DNA of 64,000 bases, taken from contig JBBDXW010000054.1 in the NCBI GenBank assembly GCA_040902105.1, positions 1 through 64,000 on the forward strand, written 5' to 3'. Position 1 is the first letter of the stretch, and each line of letters begins with the position of its first letter. This document shows positions 47,380 to 57,943 of the stretch, piece after piece. The notes under the pieces were generated by a model. The model had not been told where the DNA came from, ran no database searches, and worked only from the letters and a program-made list of their open reading frames with translations. The stretch is from IDS-8 sp040902105 (lineage in GTDB: Bacteria; Pseudomonadota; Gammaproteobacteria; Steroidobacterales; Woeseiaceae). Both the position numbers and the translations under genes were made by a program.

Positions 47380-48963
47380 TTACCGCAAATCCCTGATCAC
47401 CCGCTTTGCGCCATTGTGACCGGGCGCGCCGGTGACCGCTCCGCCGGGGTGTGCGCCGGAACCGCACAGATACAAGCTCTTCACCGGGGTTCGGTATTTG
47501 GCGGCGCTCGGGTGCGGGCGAAGGCTGAATATCTGGTCCAGGTCGTGGCGGCCGTGGAAAATGTCGCCTTCGGTCAGGGCGAACACGCGTTCGAGATCTT
47601 TCGGCGTGAGCACCTGTCTTCCTACGATCAGCGATTTGATGTTCGGCATGTAACGGGCGAGATAATCGACGATGTCGTCGGCGACCCGGCCACGAATCTC
47701 GTCCCACTGCTGGTCGTCTGCAAGCTCGAATGGATAGTACTTGCACAGGACACTCATGACATGATGTCCGTCCGGTGCCAGGCTGTCGTCCAGCGTCGAG
47801 GGAATCACGATGTCGAGCCGCGGCTCATCCGGCAGGCGACCTGCTTTGGCCGTATGGTAGTTCTGCTCCATCACTTCCATCGGCGGGTATATCACGATGG
47901 AGGATTGATGCTGGGGACGAATCTCCGTGCCGGGGTAATCGCGAAGCTCAGGCAGCCCGCTCAATGCCAGGTTCATGCGGAGTGAAGCATGCCCCATGCG
48001 CAAATGGCGGATGTCTTCGGCGAAAGCGGCCGGCAAGTGTTCGGTGCCGACCAGCTTGAGAAAAGTCCGCTTGGGATCGGCATTGGAAAGTATGGCCCTG
48101 GCGGAGATTATTTCGCCGCTTTCAAGGCGCACGCCCCGGGCTCGTCCGTCTTCCACCACGATCTTTGCAACGGCCGCGTCTGTGCGGATTTCTACACCCT
48201 TTGACCGTGCAAACGACGCCATTGCCTGGGTGATCGCACCCATGCCGCCCCTGGCAAGACCCCAACCGCGGTGCTCACCGTCGGATTCCCCGAGTGCATG
48301 GTGAAAGAAGGGAATCGCCGAGCCGGGGTGATAGAAGCTCGCGTTATTGCCCGACACGCAGTGCGAAGCGTACATCGATCGCACCATCGGACTTTCGAAC
48401 CAGCGACCGATAATGTCCGCGGCGCTGCTCGTAAACATCTGCAGCAGGCGGTGCCGCTGCTCCACGGACAGGCCGTGGATGTCACGGCCCGCCTTGAGCA
48501 GGCCGGCACAATCCAAAACCCCGGCGCGCAGCGACGGCGGCTCCCGCAGCCACTGGTTGCGGACGACGGCTCCAATCTCCCACAGCATTGCCTCGAAGCG
48601 CTGCATGGCATCGTAGTCGCGCCCGGAAAAGCGGCCGATTTCCGCACGATCGTTGGCCTCTTCTCCGGTCAGAAAGAGATGATCCTCCCGGCAGATCTCG
48701 AGGTCCCCCTTGAGGTGAATGAGTTCGTAACCGTGTTTGTGCAACTCCAGGTCGCGGATGATCTCGGAACGCAGCAGGCTGACGACGTAGGAAGCGATCG
48801 AGTTCCGGTAACCCCGATGGAATTCCTCCGTTACTGCGGCACCGCCAACGATGTGGCGGCGCTCCAGCACCAGCGTTCGCAGGCCGGCACGACCGAGGTA
48901 GCCGGCCGCGGCCAGGCCGTTGTGACCGGCGCCAATGACGATGGCGTCGAAGTCATAACCCAT
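47380..48963 (-). CDS. PYROXD2-like FAD-dependent oxidoreductase (copy 4, divergent)
   Basis: 527 residues from ATG 48963, which places the Rossmann motif (AIVIGAGHNGLAAAGYLGRA) at residue 7; the open frame upstream is not homologous. ERRHIVGGAAVTEEFHRGYR and the C-terminal loop SLYLCGSGAHPGGAVTGAPG complete the FAD site. It is closer to vertebrate-like PYROXD2 motifs than copies 1 and 2. It overlaps the end of the APH-type kinase gene by eleven bases, so the kinase and the dehydrogenase are co-translated. A kinase next to a flavin dehydrogenase suggests phosphorylated or amine substrates, but this is only inference. Confidence 0.88.
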   Translation of the reverse strand: MGYDFDAIVIGAGHNGLAAAGYLGRAGLRTLVLERRHIVGGAAVTEEFHRGYRNSIASYVVSLLRSEIIRDLELHKHGYELIHLKGDLEICREDHLFLTGEEANDRAEIGRFSGRDYDAMQRFEAMLWEIGAVVRNQWLREPPSLRAGVLDCAGLLKAGRDIHGLSVEQRHRLLQMFTSSAADIIGRWFESPMVRSMYASHCVSGNNASFYHPGSAIPFFHHALGESDGEHRGWGLARGGMGAITQAMASFARSKGVEIRTDAAVAKIVVEDGRARGVRLESGEIISARAILSNADPKRTFLKLVGTEHLPAAFAEDIRHLRMGHASLRMNLALSGLPELRDYPGTEIRPQHQSSIVIYPPMEVMEQNYHTAKAGRLPDEPRLDIVIPSTLDDSLAPDGHHVMSVLCKYYPFELADDQQWDEIRGRVADDIVDYLARYMPNIKSLIVGRQVLTPKDLERVFALTEGDIFHGRHDLDQIFSLRPHPSAAKYRTPVKSLYLCGSGAHPGGAVTGAPGHNGAKRVIRDLR

Positions 48964-49948
48964 GGGAGTCACACTCCGCGAGGACCCACCGCTTGATGTC
49001 CTCGAAAAACTGCGAGCCGGCGTGCTCCGGCCGTTCATGAAACCAGCCGATGATCGCCATCCCGCGAACGAGCATGAAGACGGGTAGCAGCTCGATGTCC
49101 CGCGCCGCCAGACGCCGGTGCTCGCAATATCCCCGGAGCAGAGCGGTGCGCAGGGCTTCGTAGTCGCGGGCAAAGCGATCTTCGACTAACGCCGCCGCGA
49201 GATCGTACAGGTGCCATCCATAAGCCGAATCGTCGAAATCGATCAACGCCATGTCGCCGTCGTCGTAAATAATGTTGTCGGGATGCAGGTCGGCGTGAAT
49301 CAGGCTGAAATTGTCCGCTCGCTCCCCATAAGCGCCGAGTATGGGGCGAATTGCTTCTCTCGCCCGCCGCAACCGCGCCCGTTCGGCGCGGGTCAGGCTC
49401 GCATGTTCCCAGAATCGGCCCCAGGAGGGTGCGTCTCCCAGCAGGCCGTCAAGATCGAGCCGGCGCCGTGTAAAGCCTGGTGGCTCTGGCCAGCCTGTTG
49501 CATGGTTGTGCATCGCAGCGGCGAGCTCCCCGATCCTGCGAAAGATCTGGACTCTCTCGTCGCCGCAGCAATTCGACCTCAGGTAGTCACTGAGCGGTGT
49601 GCCTTCGGCCCACTTCGTCATGCCGGCGCACCGTTGCTCGCCCGCGCCAGGGATATCGATCAGCACAAAATGCTGTCCCTGCTGTGTCAGCAGTGGTTCC
49701 GGAGCCGATATGCCTGCCTCTCTCAACGCACCGGTCCATCTGCGTTCCGACTCGAGTGCCGCGATGGAATTGTAGCCGGGCCGGTGTAGCCGGAGAACGT
49801 AATCGGTATTGCTACAGCGATCCGCGACTCGATAGGTCACATTCTCGGAAAGCGAAACAAGCTGGATATCTGCCGGATCGACCGCAAAGCTCTCGAGCGC
49901 CTTCAACGCAGCAGGCGTGTAACGGGAATGCAGCAGAGCCTTGTCCAA
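48953..49948 (-). CDS. Aminoglycoside/homoserine-type phosphotransferase
   Basis: 331 residues of the APH/choline-kinase fold. The N-lobe has SLSENVTYRVADRCSNTDYV and the catalytic loop is FSLIHADLHPDNIIYDDG near residue 215, followed by metal-binding ALIDFDDSAYGWHLYDLA. The family includes choline, homoserine and hydroxylysine kinases and the substrate cannot be fixed. Unlike the related gene at 1167-2191 it is intact. It overlaps the downstream flavoprotein and follows 49 bases after the MFS transporter stop, so transporter, kinase and oxidoreductase form one transcript. Confidence 0.88.
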   Translation of the reverse strand: MDKALLHSRYTPAALKALESFAVDPADIQLVSLSENVTYRVADRCSNTDYVLRLHRPGYNSIAALESERRWTGALREAGISAPEPLLTQQGQHFVLIDIPGAGEQRCAGMTKWAEGTPLSDYLRSNCCGDERVQIFRRIGELAAAMHNHATGWPEPPGFTRRRLDLDGLLGDAPSWGRFWEHASLTRAERARLRRAREAIRPILGAYGERADNFSLIHADLHPDNIIYDDGDMALIDFDDSAYGWHLYDLAAALVEDRFARDYEALRTALLRGYCEHRRLAARDIELLPVFMLVRGMAIIGWFHERPEHAGSQFFEDIKRWVLAECDSHGL

Positions 49949-49997
49949 CTATCTTTCCACTTTGCTCATCGACGGTCGGTCTTACCGCAGTAGACAC

Positions 49998-51215
49998 TCA
50001 TGAAGCTTCAGCAAGTGCCGGGATCGTCCTCTTCAACGTCAGGTACATATAAAGATATACAAGCATGGCGGTGATAGAAGCCGTTGCGCACATTATAAAC
50101 ACACCGTCATAGCCGAACCCGTACGCCAGTACCGTGGCCGCGATATTTGGGCCGAGAAAATTACCTAAGCCCTGTGCGGCAGGAATCATCGCTGGAAATC
50201 TCCCGGAATGGTCGACGTTCGCGATTGTTGCCTGCTGGTAGATATCGACGAAAATCCAGCAGAAGTTGAAGAAAAACATGCTGATCGCAACGGTAGGGTT
50301 AGTAATGTCAAAAACAAGCATCAGGACGATGCTGGCCTGGAATACCAGCGTGACGAGCAACGGTCGCGCCAGTCCGTAGCGGTTACTGAGCAGGACGGCG
50401 AATAGACAGCCAATCACCGAGAAAACCGATGAGATCCACAGCATGCCTGCCACCCATTCCGGCGAAGCGTCGGAGCCTACGGTGGACAACTCTATGTAGG
50501 TCCAGTACGCGCCGATGTTGATATACGTAAGCACAATCGCCGTCAACACAAGCACCGGGACATAGACCGGCACGTGCCGGTGCTCCGTATGGTGCCGACC
50601 ACCGGAGTTCTCAACGTCGATCGCGACGTCGAGCGCCCTGTCGACAGGGCGTCTGGGTAGCCATGATATGAATAGCAGGCCGACGACGTAGATGGCGATC
50701 AGGGTTACATATATGCCTTCTATGGAAAGGAGTGGCAGCAGCTTGAGCTCGGCGCCCTGAGAACCGGCGAAGGCAAACAACTCCAGGCCAAAGGCGAATG
50801 CTGGCCGGGAATGACCACCGATGGTTGCGACTGCAACACCTGTGTAAACTCCGCTGCCGATGCCCGCTGCCAGCCGGAGCCAGACTGTAACTTCGTAGGT
50901 CGGATAAACGATGCAAAGCGCATTCGCAACAATGGCAAACAACGCTGCACTTGCTGCCAGGTAACGGCGATCAACACGAGCTACGAATAGCGCAGAGATT
51001 ACGGCACCGATCGCAAGCCCACCAAGGTCGGCACCGGCCACCCGGCCAACGTCGACCTCGGAAAATTGCAGATTGTTGACCCACGAGGTACTGATGACGG
51101 GGATACCGACCATTACCGCGTAGCCGCCCAGAGCCATGTAAATGCCGATGGTCAGAGAGCGCCAGCCGTCGAACTCTGTGTGATGATGCAGCAGCCTGCT
51201 ATCGTCGCCGGTCAT
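49998..51215 (-). CDS. MFS transporter
   Basis: 405 residues with about 12 membrane helices in the typical two-bundle pattern. Helix 2-3 loop ALFVARVDRRYLAASAALFA and a polar central loop of histidine-rich sequence (DVENSGGRHHTEHRHVPVYV) between helices 6 and 7 are seen. There is no signal peptide. The substrate is unknown. It heads the minus-strand group with a kinase and a flavin dehydrogenase and could bring in their substrate. It is divergent from the SnoaL-like gene across 285 bases. Confidence 0.88.
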   Translation of the reverse strand: MTGDDSRLLHHHTEFDGWRSLTIGIYMALGGYAVMVGIPVISTSWVNNLQFSEVDVGRVAGADLGGLAIGAVISALFVARVDRRYLAASAALFAIVANALCIVYPTYEVTVWLRLAAGIGSGVYTGVAVATIGGHSRPAFAFGLELFAFAGSQGAELKLLPLLSIEGIYVTLIAIYVVGLLFISWLPRRPVDRALDVAIDVENSGGRHHTEHRHVPVYVPVLVLTAIVLTYINIGAYWTYIELSTVGSDASPEWVAGMLWISSVFSVIGCLFAVLLSNRYGLARPLLVTLVFQASIVLMLVFDITNPTVAISMFFFNFCWIFVDIYQQATIANVDHSGRFPAMIPAAQGLGNFLGPNIAATVLAYGFGYDGVFIMCATASITAMLVYLYMYLTLKRTIPALAEAS

Positions 51216-51500
51216 CCTGATTTGCCCCCGAATGTTTCTTGGTTACATCGAAAGTGCGGTAGGCTCGTCGGCCGGTTTCCGAAACTTCCACCTGTACTGA
51301 TTCGATTTGCTCAAAGACTATCTGAAGATTAAACATTGGAAACTTGTAGCGTAGATAGCTGACGGGACCGCCCTCGCGTATAGGCAATCGTAAGCAACCT
51401 GCAGGACATCGAGTCTGCTCCCGCGCGGGCAAAAATAGGGTATGCTGATCGGGTGCGGCAAGAAGCCCTCGGGGCGATAGGCAAAAAAGGAGCCTGAGCC

Positions 51501-51959
51501 ATGAAAAACATACTGACCTGCCTCGTTGTCACGCTGATCTCATTTCCGGCAACGGCTGAGCAGCATAGCCCGGTGGAAGCGGAGGTCCGTACAGCGATCA
51601 AGGCGTTCAACGATGCGTACGCCGGTGATGACGTAGATGCATATTTCAATCACTATGACGCCAACGCGATGGTGTATTTCTATGGTGCCCGGCAGGACCT
51701 AGCGGCCTACCACGAAGAGTGGGCAGAGATGGTCGAGGCCGGTGGTGGAGTCGAGAAAAACGAGCTGTCGGATGTTCAGGTGCAGGTGATGCCCACTGGC
51801 GATGTCGCCGTTGCCAGCTACTTCGTCGACTATCGTTTGCGCGAACCGGACGGTAACGTCTCCGTGGCGAAGGCCTTCGAGTCCGAGGTCTGGCAAAAGA
51901 TCGGCGACGACTGGAAGATAGTCAACTTGCACTATTCCGAGATTCCGGGCGACCAGTAG
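51501..51959 (+). CDS. Secreted SnoaL/DUF4440-like protein
   Basis: 152 residues. A signal peptide (ILTCLVVTLISFPATAEQ) precedes a nuclear-transport-factor-2-like cone-shaped domain: VRTAIKAFNDAYAGDDVDAY, the DANAMVYFYGARQDLAAY turn and the late strands VWQKIGDDWKIVNLHYSEIP. Such proteins bind small hydrophobic ligands or act as minor isomerases; often there is no catalysis. A good ribosome-binding site (AAGGAG, 51487-51492) precedes the ATG. It converges with the membrane protein at 52001. Confidence 0.85.
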   Translation: MKNILTCLVVTLISFPATAEQHSPVEAEVRTAIKAFNDAYAGDDVDAYFNHYDANAMVYFYGARQDLAAYHEEWAEMVEAGGGVEKNELSDVQVQVMPTGDVAVASYFVDYRLREPDGNVSVAKAFESEVWQKIGDDWKIVNLHYSEIPGDQ

Positions 51960-52000
51960 ACGGGACATTCAGGTTCGGTATTCGACGACCGTGGAATGGA

Positions 52001-52930
52001 TCATTTCCATGCCGCGCTGGTCGTCGGCTGTGATGTCGCGCCACCTGCAGGTAGTGTCGTCAGGTAAATGCCGCCGAGAATGACCGCGAGGGGCAGAAAA
52101 GGCTCGAATGGCCAGAATGGCAGATACAATTCGAGGATTTCCGTGAAGTCATAGCCGTACAAGCTCGCGGATGCGATCGTCTTCCATGCCGAGCCGAAGA
52201 TGGAAATCACCAGGCCGATGCCGATCAATGCGACCCCGGCCATGCGGAAAGGCGGCGAGCCGTGCCCCCCTGCGGCCTCCGCTTTACCGGCTGCGACGCT
52301 TCGCGTCCTGCCCCATGCGGTTGCACGCAGCGTCCAGGCTGCAAGCCCGCTCGCATAAAACACATAGTCGAGAAGCACCGGGTCGGGATAATGGAACAGG
52401 GACCACCAATAGGTGCTGAACGTGTACGCCCAGAGAAAATGGATTCCGCCCAGATGCAGTATCCGCCACTTCCCGGGACTTACATGTTTGCGCCCTCGGG
52501 GAAAAGAAGTCACGGTCATGGCCAGAAGGAACGTGTAGCCGATGACGCCTTCGATCGCATCCCTCAGCACGTAAACCTTCGCGACGTAGTACCCGGTGTG
52601 CCCGACGACCAGCCAGAGGATGAACAGGGCCTGCCACGCCATTGCGGCGGCGAAGCCCAAGCCCAGGTACTTTCTGTTTCGGAGGAGCCAGCGGGCGAAT
52701 GATCCGGGAAACAGGACCTGTATCGACGAGGCGGCGAAGACCAGCAAGAGAAGCGGTACGGCGCAGCGAACGGAGAATTGCACCAGCGAAGAAACGCCTT
52801 CACCGGACGACAGGTCAGCGGTAACGGCCGCAACGAGCACGGCTATCGATATCGGCGCGGTGACGGTCCAGAAAAGATACCAGCCGTTAATGGCCGGAGC
52901 TTTCAAGAGTTGGTGCTTGCGTTCATCCAT
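52001..52930 (-). CDS. Ferric-reductase-like transmembrane protein
   Basis: 309 residues from ATG 52930, or 321 from ATG 52966. About eight membrane helices. The core has the RNRKYLGLGFAAAMAWQALF and RILHLGGIHFLWAYTFSTYW stretches of the ferric-reductase/MsrQ-like b-heme family, although the first usual His of the helix is replaced, so one heme ligand is uncertain. It probably moves electrons across the inner membrane. The electron partner is not adjacent; the flavoprotein at 52999 lies immediately upstream on the same strand (33 bases by the longer start). Confidence 0.72.
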   Translation of the reverse strand: MDERKHQLLKAPAINGWYLFWTVTAPISIAVLVAAVTADLSSGEGVSSLVQFSVRCAVPLLLLVFAASSIQVLFPGSFARWLLRNRKYLGLGFAAAMAWQALFILWLVVGHTGYYVAKVYVLRDAIEGVIGYTFLLAMTVTSFPRGRKHVSPGKWRILHLGGIHFLWAYTFSTYWWSLFHYPDPVLLDYVFYASGLAAWTLRATAWGRTRSVAAGKAEAAGGHGSPPFRMAGVALIGIGLVISIFGSAWKTIASASLYGYDFTEILELYLPFWPFEPFLPLAVILGGIYLTTLPAGGATSQPTTSAAWK

Positions 52931-52998
52931 AGGGCCAAATGGTATAGATACGAATTTTACGCACATCCCGCCGGATAGGCTCGATAATACCAGCCCCT

Positions 52999-54297
52999 CT
53001 ACAGCAGGTCCTTAAGCTTGTAGTACAACATTCCCAGCGCGATGAGCTGGTTGCCCACCCATCGTGATCCCGGCAGGCGAAGGTGCTTGACAGTCGCGAA
53101 CAGGTCGAATCGCTCCATCGTCCCAGCAATCGCGTCAGCCATGACTTCGCCCATCAGGTGCGTGCCGTTGACGCCATGTCCGGAGTAGCCTTGGCAGTAG
53201 TAGACGTCGCCACGGATGCGGCCCACCGTCGGCACGCGGTTCAGCACGATGCCGATTTTGCCGCCCCATTCGTATTCGACCCGCACGTTCTCGAGTTGGG
53301 GGTAGATCCTGAGCAGGCGGGGCCTGATGTATGCCGCGATGCTCGACGGATCGCGGCCGGAGTAGTTGCAGGTACCGCCGAACAGCAGACGCCTGTCGGC
53401 GGACAGGCGAAAATAGTCCACGACGTAATTGAGGTCGCAAACGGCCACGTCCAGCGGATTGATGCTGCGTGCGACCGCCGTCGAAAGCGGCTCCGTGGCG
53501 ATCATGTAGCTGCCGGCCGGGAAGATCAGGTTCGAAAGGTGTTCGGGCTCGAGGCGACTGTGCGCGTTTCCGGCCAACAGTACCGCATCGGCCCGGACAC
53601 TGCCGGTCGCCGTCTGTACAGTCGGGCGAGCACCGTGCCCGATGCCGGTCACGGGCGACTGCTCAAAGATGCGCACGCCGAGCCCGTGCGCCGCCCGGGC
53701 TTCTCCGATGCAAAGGTTGAGGGGGTGCAGATGGCCGTCCCGGAAGCACGCAAACGCGCCGAAAAAAGCATCGGTTCCGAGGATCTCGGCAGTCTGGTCG
53801 CGGTCCCAGACCTCGTATCGATAGGGAAAATTGCGTACCGACCGTTCCTCGGCCGATTCGAGGATATCGGCGACCTGGCGAGGCTTCCTGGCAACCTCGA
53901 CGTACCCGTCCTTCAGGTCGCAGTCGATCCCGTAGCGCGCGACGCGCTCCCGGATGATGGTATTGCCGCGCCAGCGCATGTCCCATAACTGGTCGGCGAT
54001 GCCAGGGCCGTGCTTCTCTGCGATCCGGGACAATCCGCTGATGCCGTTGATGAGCTGGCCGCCGTTGCGCCCCGAGGCGCCCCAGCCGATACGGTTCGCT
54101 TCCAGCAACGCGACCGAGTACCCGCGCTCGGCGAGCGTAAGCGCCGACGCTATCCCGGTGAAGCCGCCGCCGACGACGCAGACGTCCGCCAGCTGGCTGC
54201 CCTCGAGTATCGGGTAGTCGGTTTTCTCGTTGGCGGTGGCCGCGTAGTAGGAGCGGGCGTGCTCCTGCTTCTGCTCGTCCGCGCGCATCGCTTGCAA
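52999..54297 (-). CDS. puuB: Gamma-glutamylputrescine-oxidase-like FAD enzyme
   Basis: 432 residues (an ATG at 54291 would remove two). The DAO-type dinucleotide motif is ADVCVVGGGFTGIASALTLA at residues 38-57, and NRIGWGASGRNGGQL follows near 72. The late FAD segment reads QGYSGHGVNGTHLMGEVMAD. It oxidises gamma-glutamylputrescine or a related gamma-glutamyl amine to the aldehyde, producing ammonia and hydrogen peroxide. Its divergent neighbour is a PuuA-type ligase and the ALDH is close by, so the assignment to the Puu route is well supported. The symbol is by homology and context. A decayed copy lies at 22832-24104. Confidence 0.82.
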   Translation of the reverse strand: MQAMRADEQKQEHARSYYAATANEKTDYPILEGSQLADVCVVGGGFTGIASALTLAERGYSVALLEANRIGWGASGRNGGQLINGISGLSRIAEKHGPGIADQLWDMRWRGNTIIRERVARYGIDCDLKDGYVEVARKPRQVADILESAEERSVRNFPYRYEVWDRDQTAEILGTDAFFGAFACFRDGHLHPLNLCIGEARAAHGLGVRIFEQSPVTGIGHGARPTVQTATGSVRADAVLLAGNAHSRLEPEHLSNLIFPAGSYMIATEPLSTAVARSINPLDVAVCDLNYVVDYFRLSADRRLLFGGTCNYSGRDPSSIAAYIRPRLLRIYPQLENVRVEYEWGGKIGIVLNRVPTVGRIRGDVYYCQGYSGHGVNGTHLMGEVMADAIAGTMERFDLFATVKHLRLPGSRWVGNQLIALGMLYYKLKDLL

Positions 54298-54570
54298 CTC
54301 TCGTTTCAGGACGACTTACCGATCACGAGCACGAACATTGCGAGAGGTCTCCCCGAATTTCGCTCCATCACCCAGCGGCCTTCTCGAACTGCTCCAGATC
54401 GTCGTTGATTTCGCCCCATGACGCCTTGAACAAGGGGTGATACGAACTTCGGCCGATCATACTGGCCGCCCGAAGCCGCGGGAATCCATGCCTACACGCG
54501 TGGAGGCGGCACACCCCTTTGTTCCCTAATCTCACGCCACTCCCGAAGGGGTCGACATGTTCGGAGGCAT

Positions 54571-55899
54571 ATGACCGAGTCTGAAGCGCTCGCCTGGCTT
54601 GCCGAGCAACGAATCGCATGGGTCGAGACTGCCGTGCCGGATATGGCCGGCGTCTCCCGCGGCAAGCTGCTCCCCGTGTCTCAATTCGAGGGAATGCGAT
54701 TCAAGCTGCCGATTGCGGTGTTCGGCCAGACGGTTCACGGCACCTATTACATGCCGAGGGACAACATCGTGGACCGCGACATGGTTATCGCACCCGATCT
54801 GCACACGCTGCGGCGCATGCCCTGGACATCCGAGCCAACCGCATCCGTCATGATGGACTGTTACACGGCGGATGGACAGAGCGTCGATATGGCGCCGCGG
54901 GCCGTACTCAAGAACGTGATCGGCCAATTCGAATCGCGGCGCTGGCACCCGATCATCGCCCCCGAGGTCGAGTTCTATTTGGCGGCGGTATGCACGGAGA
55001 GCCGAAGCCAGGCCGGATTTCGCGCTCAGGTGGACCGGGACTTCGAGCGGCTGGCCGACCCGTATGGGACGGATCGCCTGCACGATCTCGACGGATTCTT
55101 CATGCGCCTCACGGAGTGCTGCCGGGCGCAGGATATCCCCTTGGGTGCCGTCTCTCAGGAGCTCGGCGCCGGGCAGTTCGAGGTCAATTTCATGCATGGC
55201 CCTCCGCTGAAAGCAGCCGACGATGTATTTCACTTCAAGATGACCGTGAAGCAGCTTGCCAAGGTGCATGGCATGCGCGCGACATTTCTCGCCAAGCTCG
55301 GCAGCGAAAAGCCGGGAAGCTCACTTCACGTGCACCAGAGCGTTTATGACGACCAAGGCACCAACATCTTCTCGGGCAGCGACGGGGCGCCGACCGATGC
55401 CTTCTATGGTTACCTCGGCGGACTTCAGAAACACATGGCGGATTTCCTGCTGCTTTTTGCCCCGTACCCGAACTCCTACCGTCGTTTGCTGAGCCACTGG
55501 TCGTCCCCGACCAATCTCGAGTGGGGCGTCGACAATCGGACAGTCGGCCTGAGGGTGCCTGATTCGGAACCGGCCGCCCGGCGGATCGAAAACCGACTGG
55601 CTGGCAGCGACGTCAATCCCTACCTGGCGATTGCGGGTACGCTGGCCTGCGGGTTTCTGGGCATGACGGAAAAAGCGGCGTGCAGGCCCCCGATGCCGGG
55701 CTCGGCATGGGACGCCCCGTTCGCTCTGCATCGTCACCTTTACGAGGCGCTGGAGGCACTTCGTCTAAGCGCGTCGGTACGCAAGATGCTCGGTCAGGTA
55801 TTCGTGCGCCAGTATGTCGCCGTCAAGGAGCGGGAGTGGCACGAATCGGATCAGCGGGTGCCGCCCTGGGAGCTGGAAGAGCTTTCGGTTGTCATCTGA
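54571..55899 (+). CDS. puuA: Gamma-glutamylpolyamine synthetase-type glutamine synthetase
   Basis: 442 residues of the class I glutamine-synthetase family, catabolic branch. Metal and substrate motifs are visible: APEVEFYLAA near residue 130, GAGQFEVNFMHGP near 200 and GSSLHVHQSVYD near 245. The adenylylation-type Tyr loop of true GlnA is absent, and NDKP-like loops are altered. It joins glutamate and putrescine or another amine using ATP. The divergent PuuB-like gene and the downstream symporter and ALDH complete the route. The start follows GGAGG, although the spacing is tight (3 bases). Confidence 0.86.
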   Translation: MTESEALAWLAEQRIAWVETAVPDMAGVSRGKLLPVSQFEGMRFKLPIAVFGQTVHGTYYMPRDNIVDRDMVIAPDLHTLRRMPWTSEPTASVMMDCYTADGQSVDMAPRAVLKNVIGQFESRRWHPIIAPEVEFYLAAVCTESRSQAGFRAQVDRDFERLADPYGTDRLHDLDGFFMRLTECCRAQDIPLGAVSQELGAGQFEVNFMHGPPLKAADDVFHFKMTVKQLAKVHGMRATFLAKLGSEKPGSSLHVHQSVYDDQGTNIFSGSDGAPTDAFYGYLGGLQKHMADFLLLFAPYPNSYRRLLSHWSSPTNLEWGVDNRTVGLRVPDSEPAARRIENRLAGSDVNPYLAIAGTLACGFLGMTEKAACRPPMPGSAWDAPFALHRHLYEALEALRLSASVRKMLGQVFVRQYVAVKEREWHESDQRVPPWELEELSVVI

Positions 55900-55923
55900 C
55901 ACTCGGTTCCGGCGGCGACTGCA

Positions 55924-57708
55924 TCATTGGCCTCCCGCATATGCATCCGCGTCGACGTTCTTCTGCCGACTGTGCCCCGGTGGTGAGTAGCTGCCGCGTA
56001 TGATCCTGGCCGCAAACAGTCCCAGCGTGACGTACAGGAAAAACCAGCTGAGTGCCAGTATGGCTTCGCCCGTGAACCAGTCGATCGATCCGTCAGGGGA
56101 CAGCTGTCCCTTGGCTTCCTGGAAGGGACGAACGTAGTAGACGATAATGAGCACCGGCATGACAATGCCATAGACAATCAGAACGCCGGCGGTGATGAGC
56201 GAGGTACGCGTCCTGTTCCGGCTCACTTCCTCTGCCGGGATTTCGTGGAGTTTCGCCAGGCGCCTTGCCTCTTCATCCGTCACCGTCGTATAGCGCGACA
56301 CGACCATGGTGACGACGAGGCTGACGACAGTGCCGATAATGACCGGGTTCAAATACGACGGAAACTCGACAACACCGATGAACTCGAAGAATTTCGGCAC
56401 CACGTTGAAAAAGAGCCCGGACAGCATGCCCCAAAATGCGGCCGATTCCGTAATCCGCGTGCTCCATATGCTCATGAGCCCTACGGGTCCCCATGACGAT
56501 GCGAATACCGTCGCAATGAAGGTCGTCAGCCAGAAAATGTTGGGTGGAAATATCAACGCGGCGACCAACGCCACCGAGCCGATGGCCAGCATCATCAAGC
56601 GGCTGAAACGCAGTGTTTTTCGTTCGTCGCCCGTTTGGTGTATCCCGATATCGTTGCTCGCGCTGAAGCCCACGAGCGACAGAAATGTGGACGCCGACGA
56701 CAAAATGGCAGCCATGATGCCGGCGAGCATCAATGCGCCGAGGATGTCGGGCATCATCGTCAAAGAAGCCCAGATGGTGGCACTTTCGGGTACGTCGATA
56801 TCCGGCGTCCCCAGATTGATGACGCCCCCCAATCCGTACACCATGACCTGCAACAGGCCCACGAACAGGCAAGCGAGGATGGCAGAGCGAAGAACGACAT
56901 GTTCGTTCCTGGCCATCAAATGGCGACTGGACTGCCACGGACTCACGCAGTAGACCAGTGCCCAGCTCGCATCGATGGCGATCGTCCAGATCAGATAGTC
57001 CGTTGGCGTCGACCACTCGGTGCCGGGACCGACGATCCCGTGCCAGGACATCAGGTCCTCCTTGCCCTCGAGCACGGCGAGGTCCCGAATCACGCTCGAC
57101 ACTCCACCGAGATCGCTGACGACGTAGTACGCGGCTCCTGCGCTGGCGAAGGTGACTAGCAGGAACATCAGGGTGTCGGTCAGAATGACTCCGCGTGATC
57201 CCGAATACATCGTGAAAGTCGTGTAGCTGAGCCAGGCGACGATCAACGCTTCCACGTAACTGAGGCCGGTAAGCTGCGTCAGCAGGATACCGGCACCCTG
57301 GGTGACCGCGAGCAAATAGCCGCCGAGGGCGAGAATAATCGTTACTCCCGCGAGACCCTGGACGCGCGGGCTGTTGAACCGATCGCCAAAAAAGGCAGCG
57401 ACCGTGATCGCCCAACTCCTGCGGAGATACCGCCCGAAGAAGATGGCGCCGATGACCTAGCCAATCGTCGCGTCCTGGGGGAATATCACATACGGGCCGG
57501 CCTGACCCGCGTATGCGAACCCGGCCTCCCCCAGGAACATGGTCGAACTCATGACGCTGGCGACCAGCGTCCCGAGAATGAGCAACGTCGGTGCCCGGCG
57601 ACCGGCGACATAGTAGTCGTCCAGCCCCTTGACTCCCCGGCCGGCATAGTTGCCGACGGCAATGTAAACGAGAATGCTAACAGCGATCGTTGCCGTGTAG
57701 ATGTCCAG
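55924..57708 (-). pseudogene. Sodium:solute symporter with in-frame amber and lost start codon
   Basis: The frame from 57708 to 55924 (595 codons) encodes an SSS-family transporter with about 13 helices. It opens at CTG (57708-57706), where homologous proteins have Met: DIYTATIAVSILVYIAVGNY, then ASVMSSTMFLGEAGFAYAGQ. An in-frame TAG occurs at 57459-57457 (DATIG-stop-VIGAIFF). The downstream ORF beginning at ATG 57315 gives 463 residues that lack the first helices and the sodium-binding region. No ATG or GTG precedes the CTG before an in-frame TAA. It lies convergent to puuA and would import polyamine or glutamate-like substrates. Two defects make function doubtful. Confidence 0.75.
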
Positions 57709-57943
57709 GTTCTGGCTCCGATCTATGGTTTGTGGCGTTACCTTTCCTGCCGCCGAGGAAGGGTCGTGAAAGGCAGCTTATTTCTGTTTTAGACTGTTTC
57801 GCATGTTAGCGTACACGGCGCCGCCTGTCTTGCGACGGACAGGCAGGTCCCCCGCAGACGAAACGGAACGACAATGCGCTGCCGCCAGGCCGGTCATTTT
57901 GCAGCTATCATTGAACCGGTGGTGTCGGTCGAGGAGGACTGCT

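Noticed and set aside
56273..57415. A 380-codon frame overlapping the symporter on the same strand
   Set aside because: It is Arg/Ser-rich without membrane helices, whereas the neighbouring frame carries SSS transporter helices.
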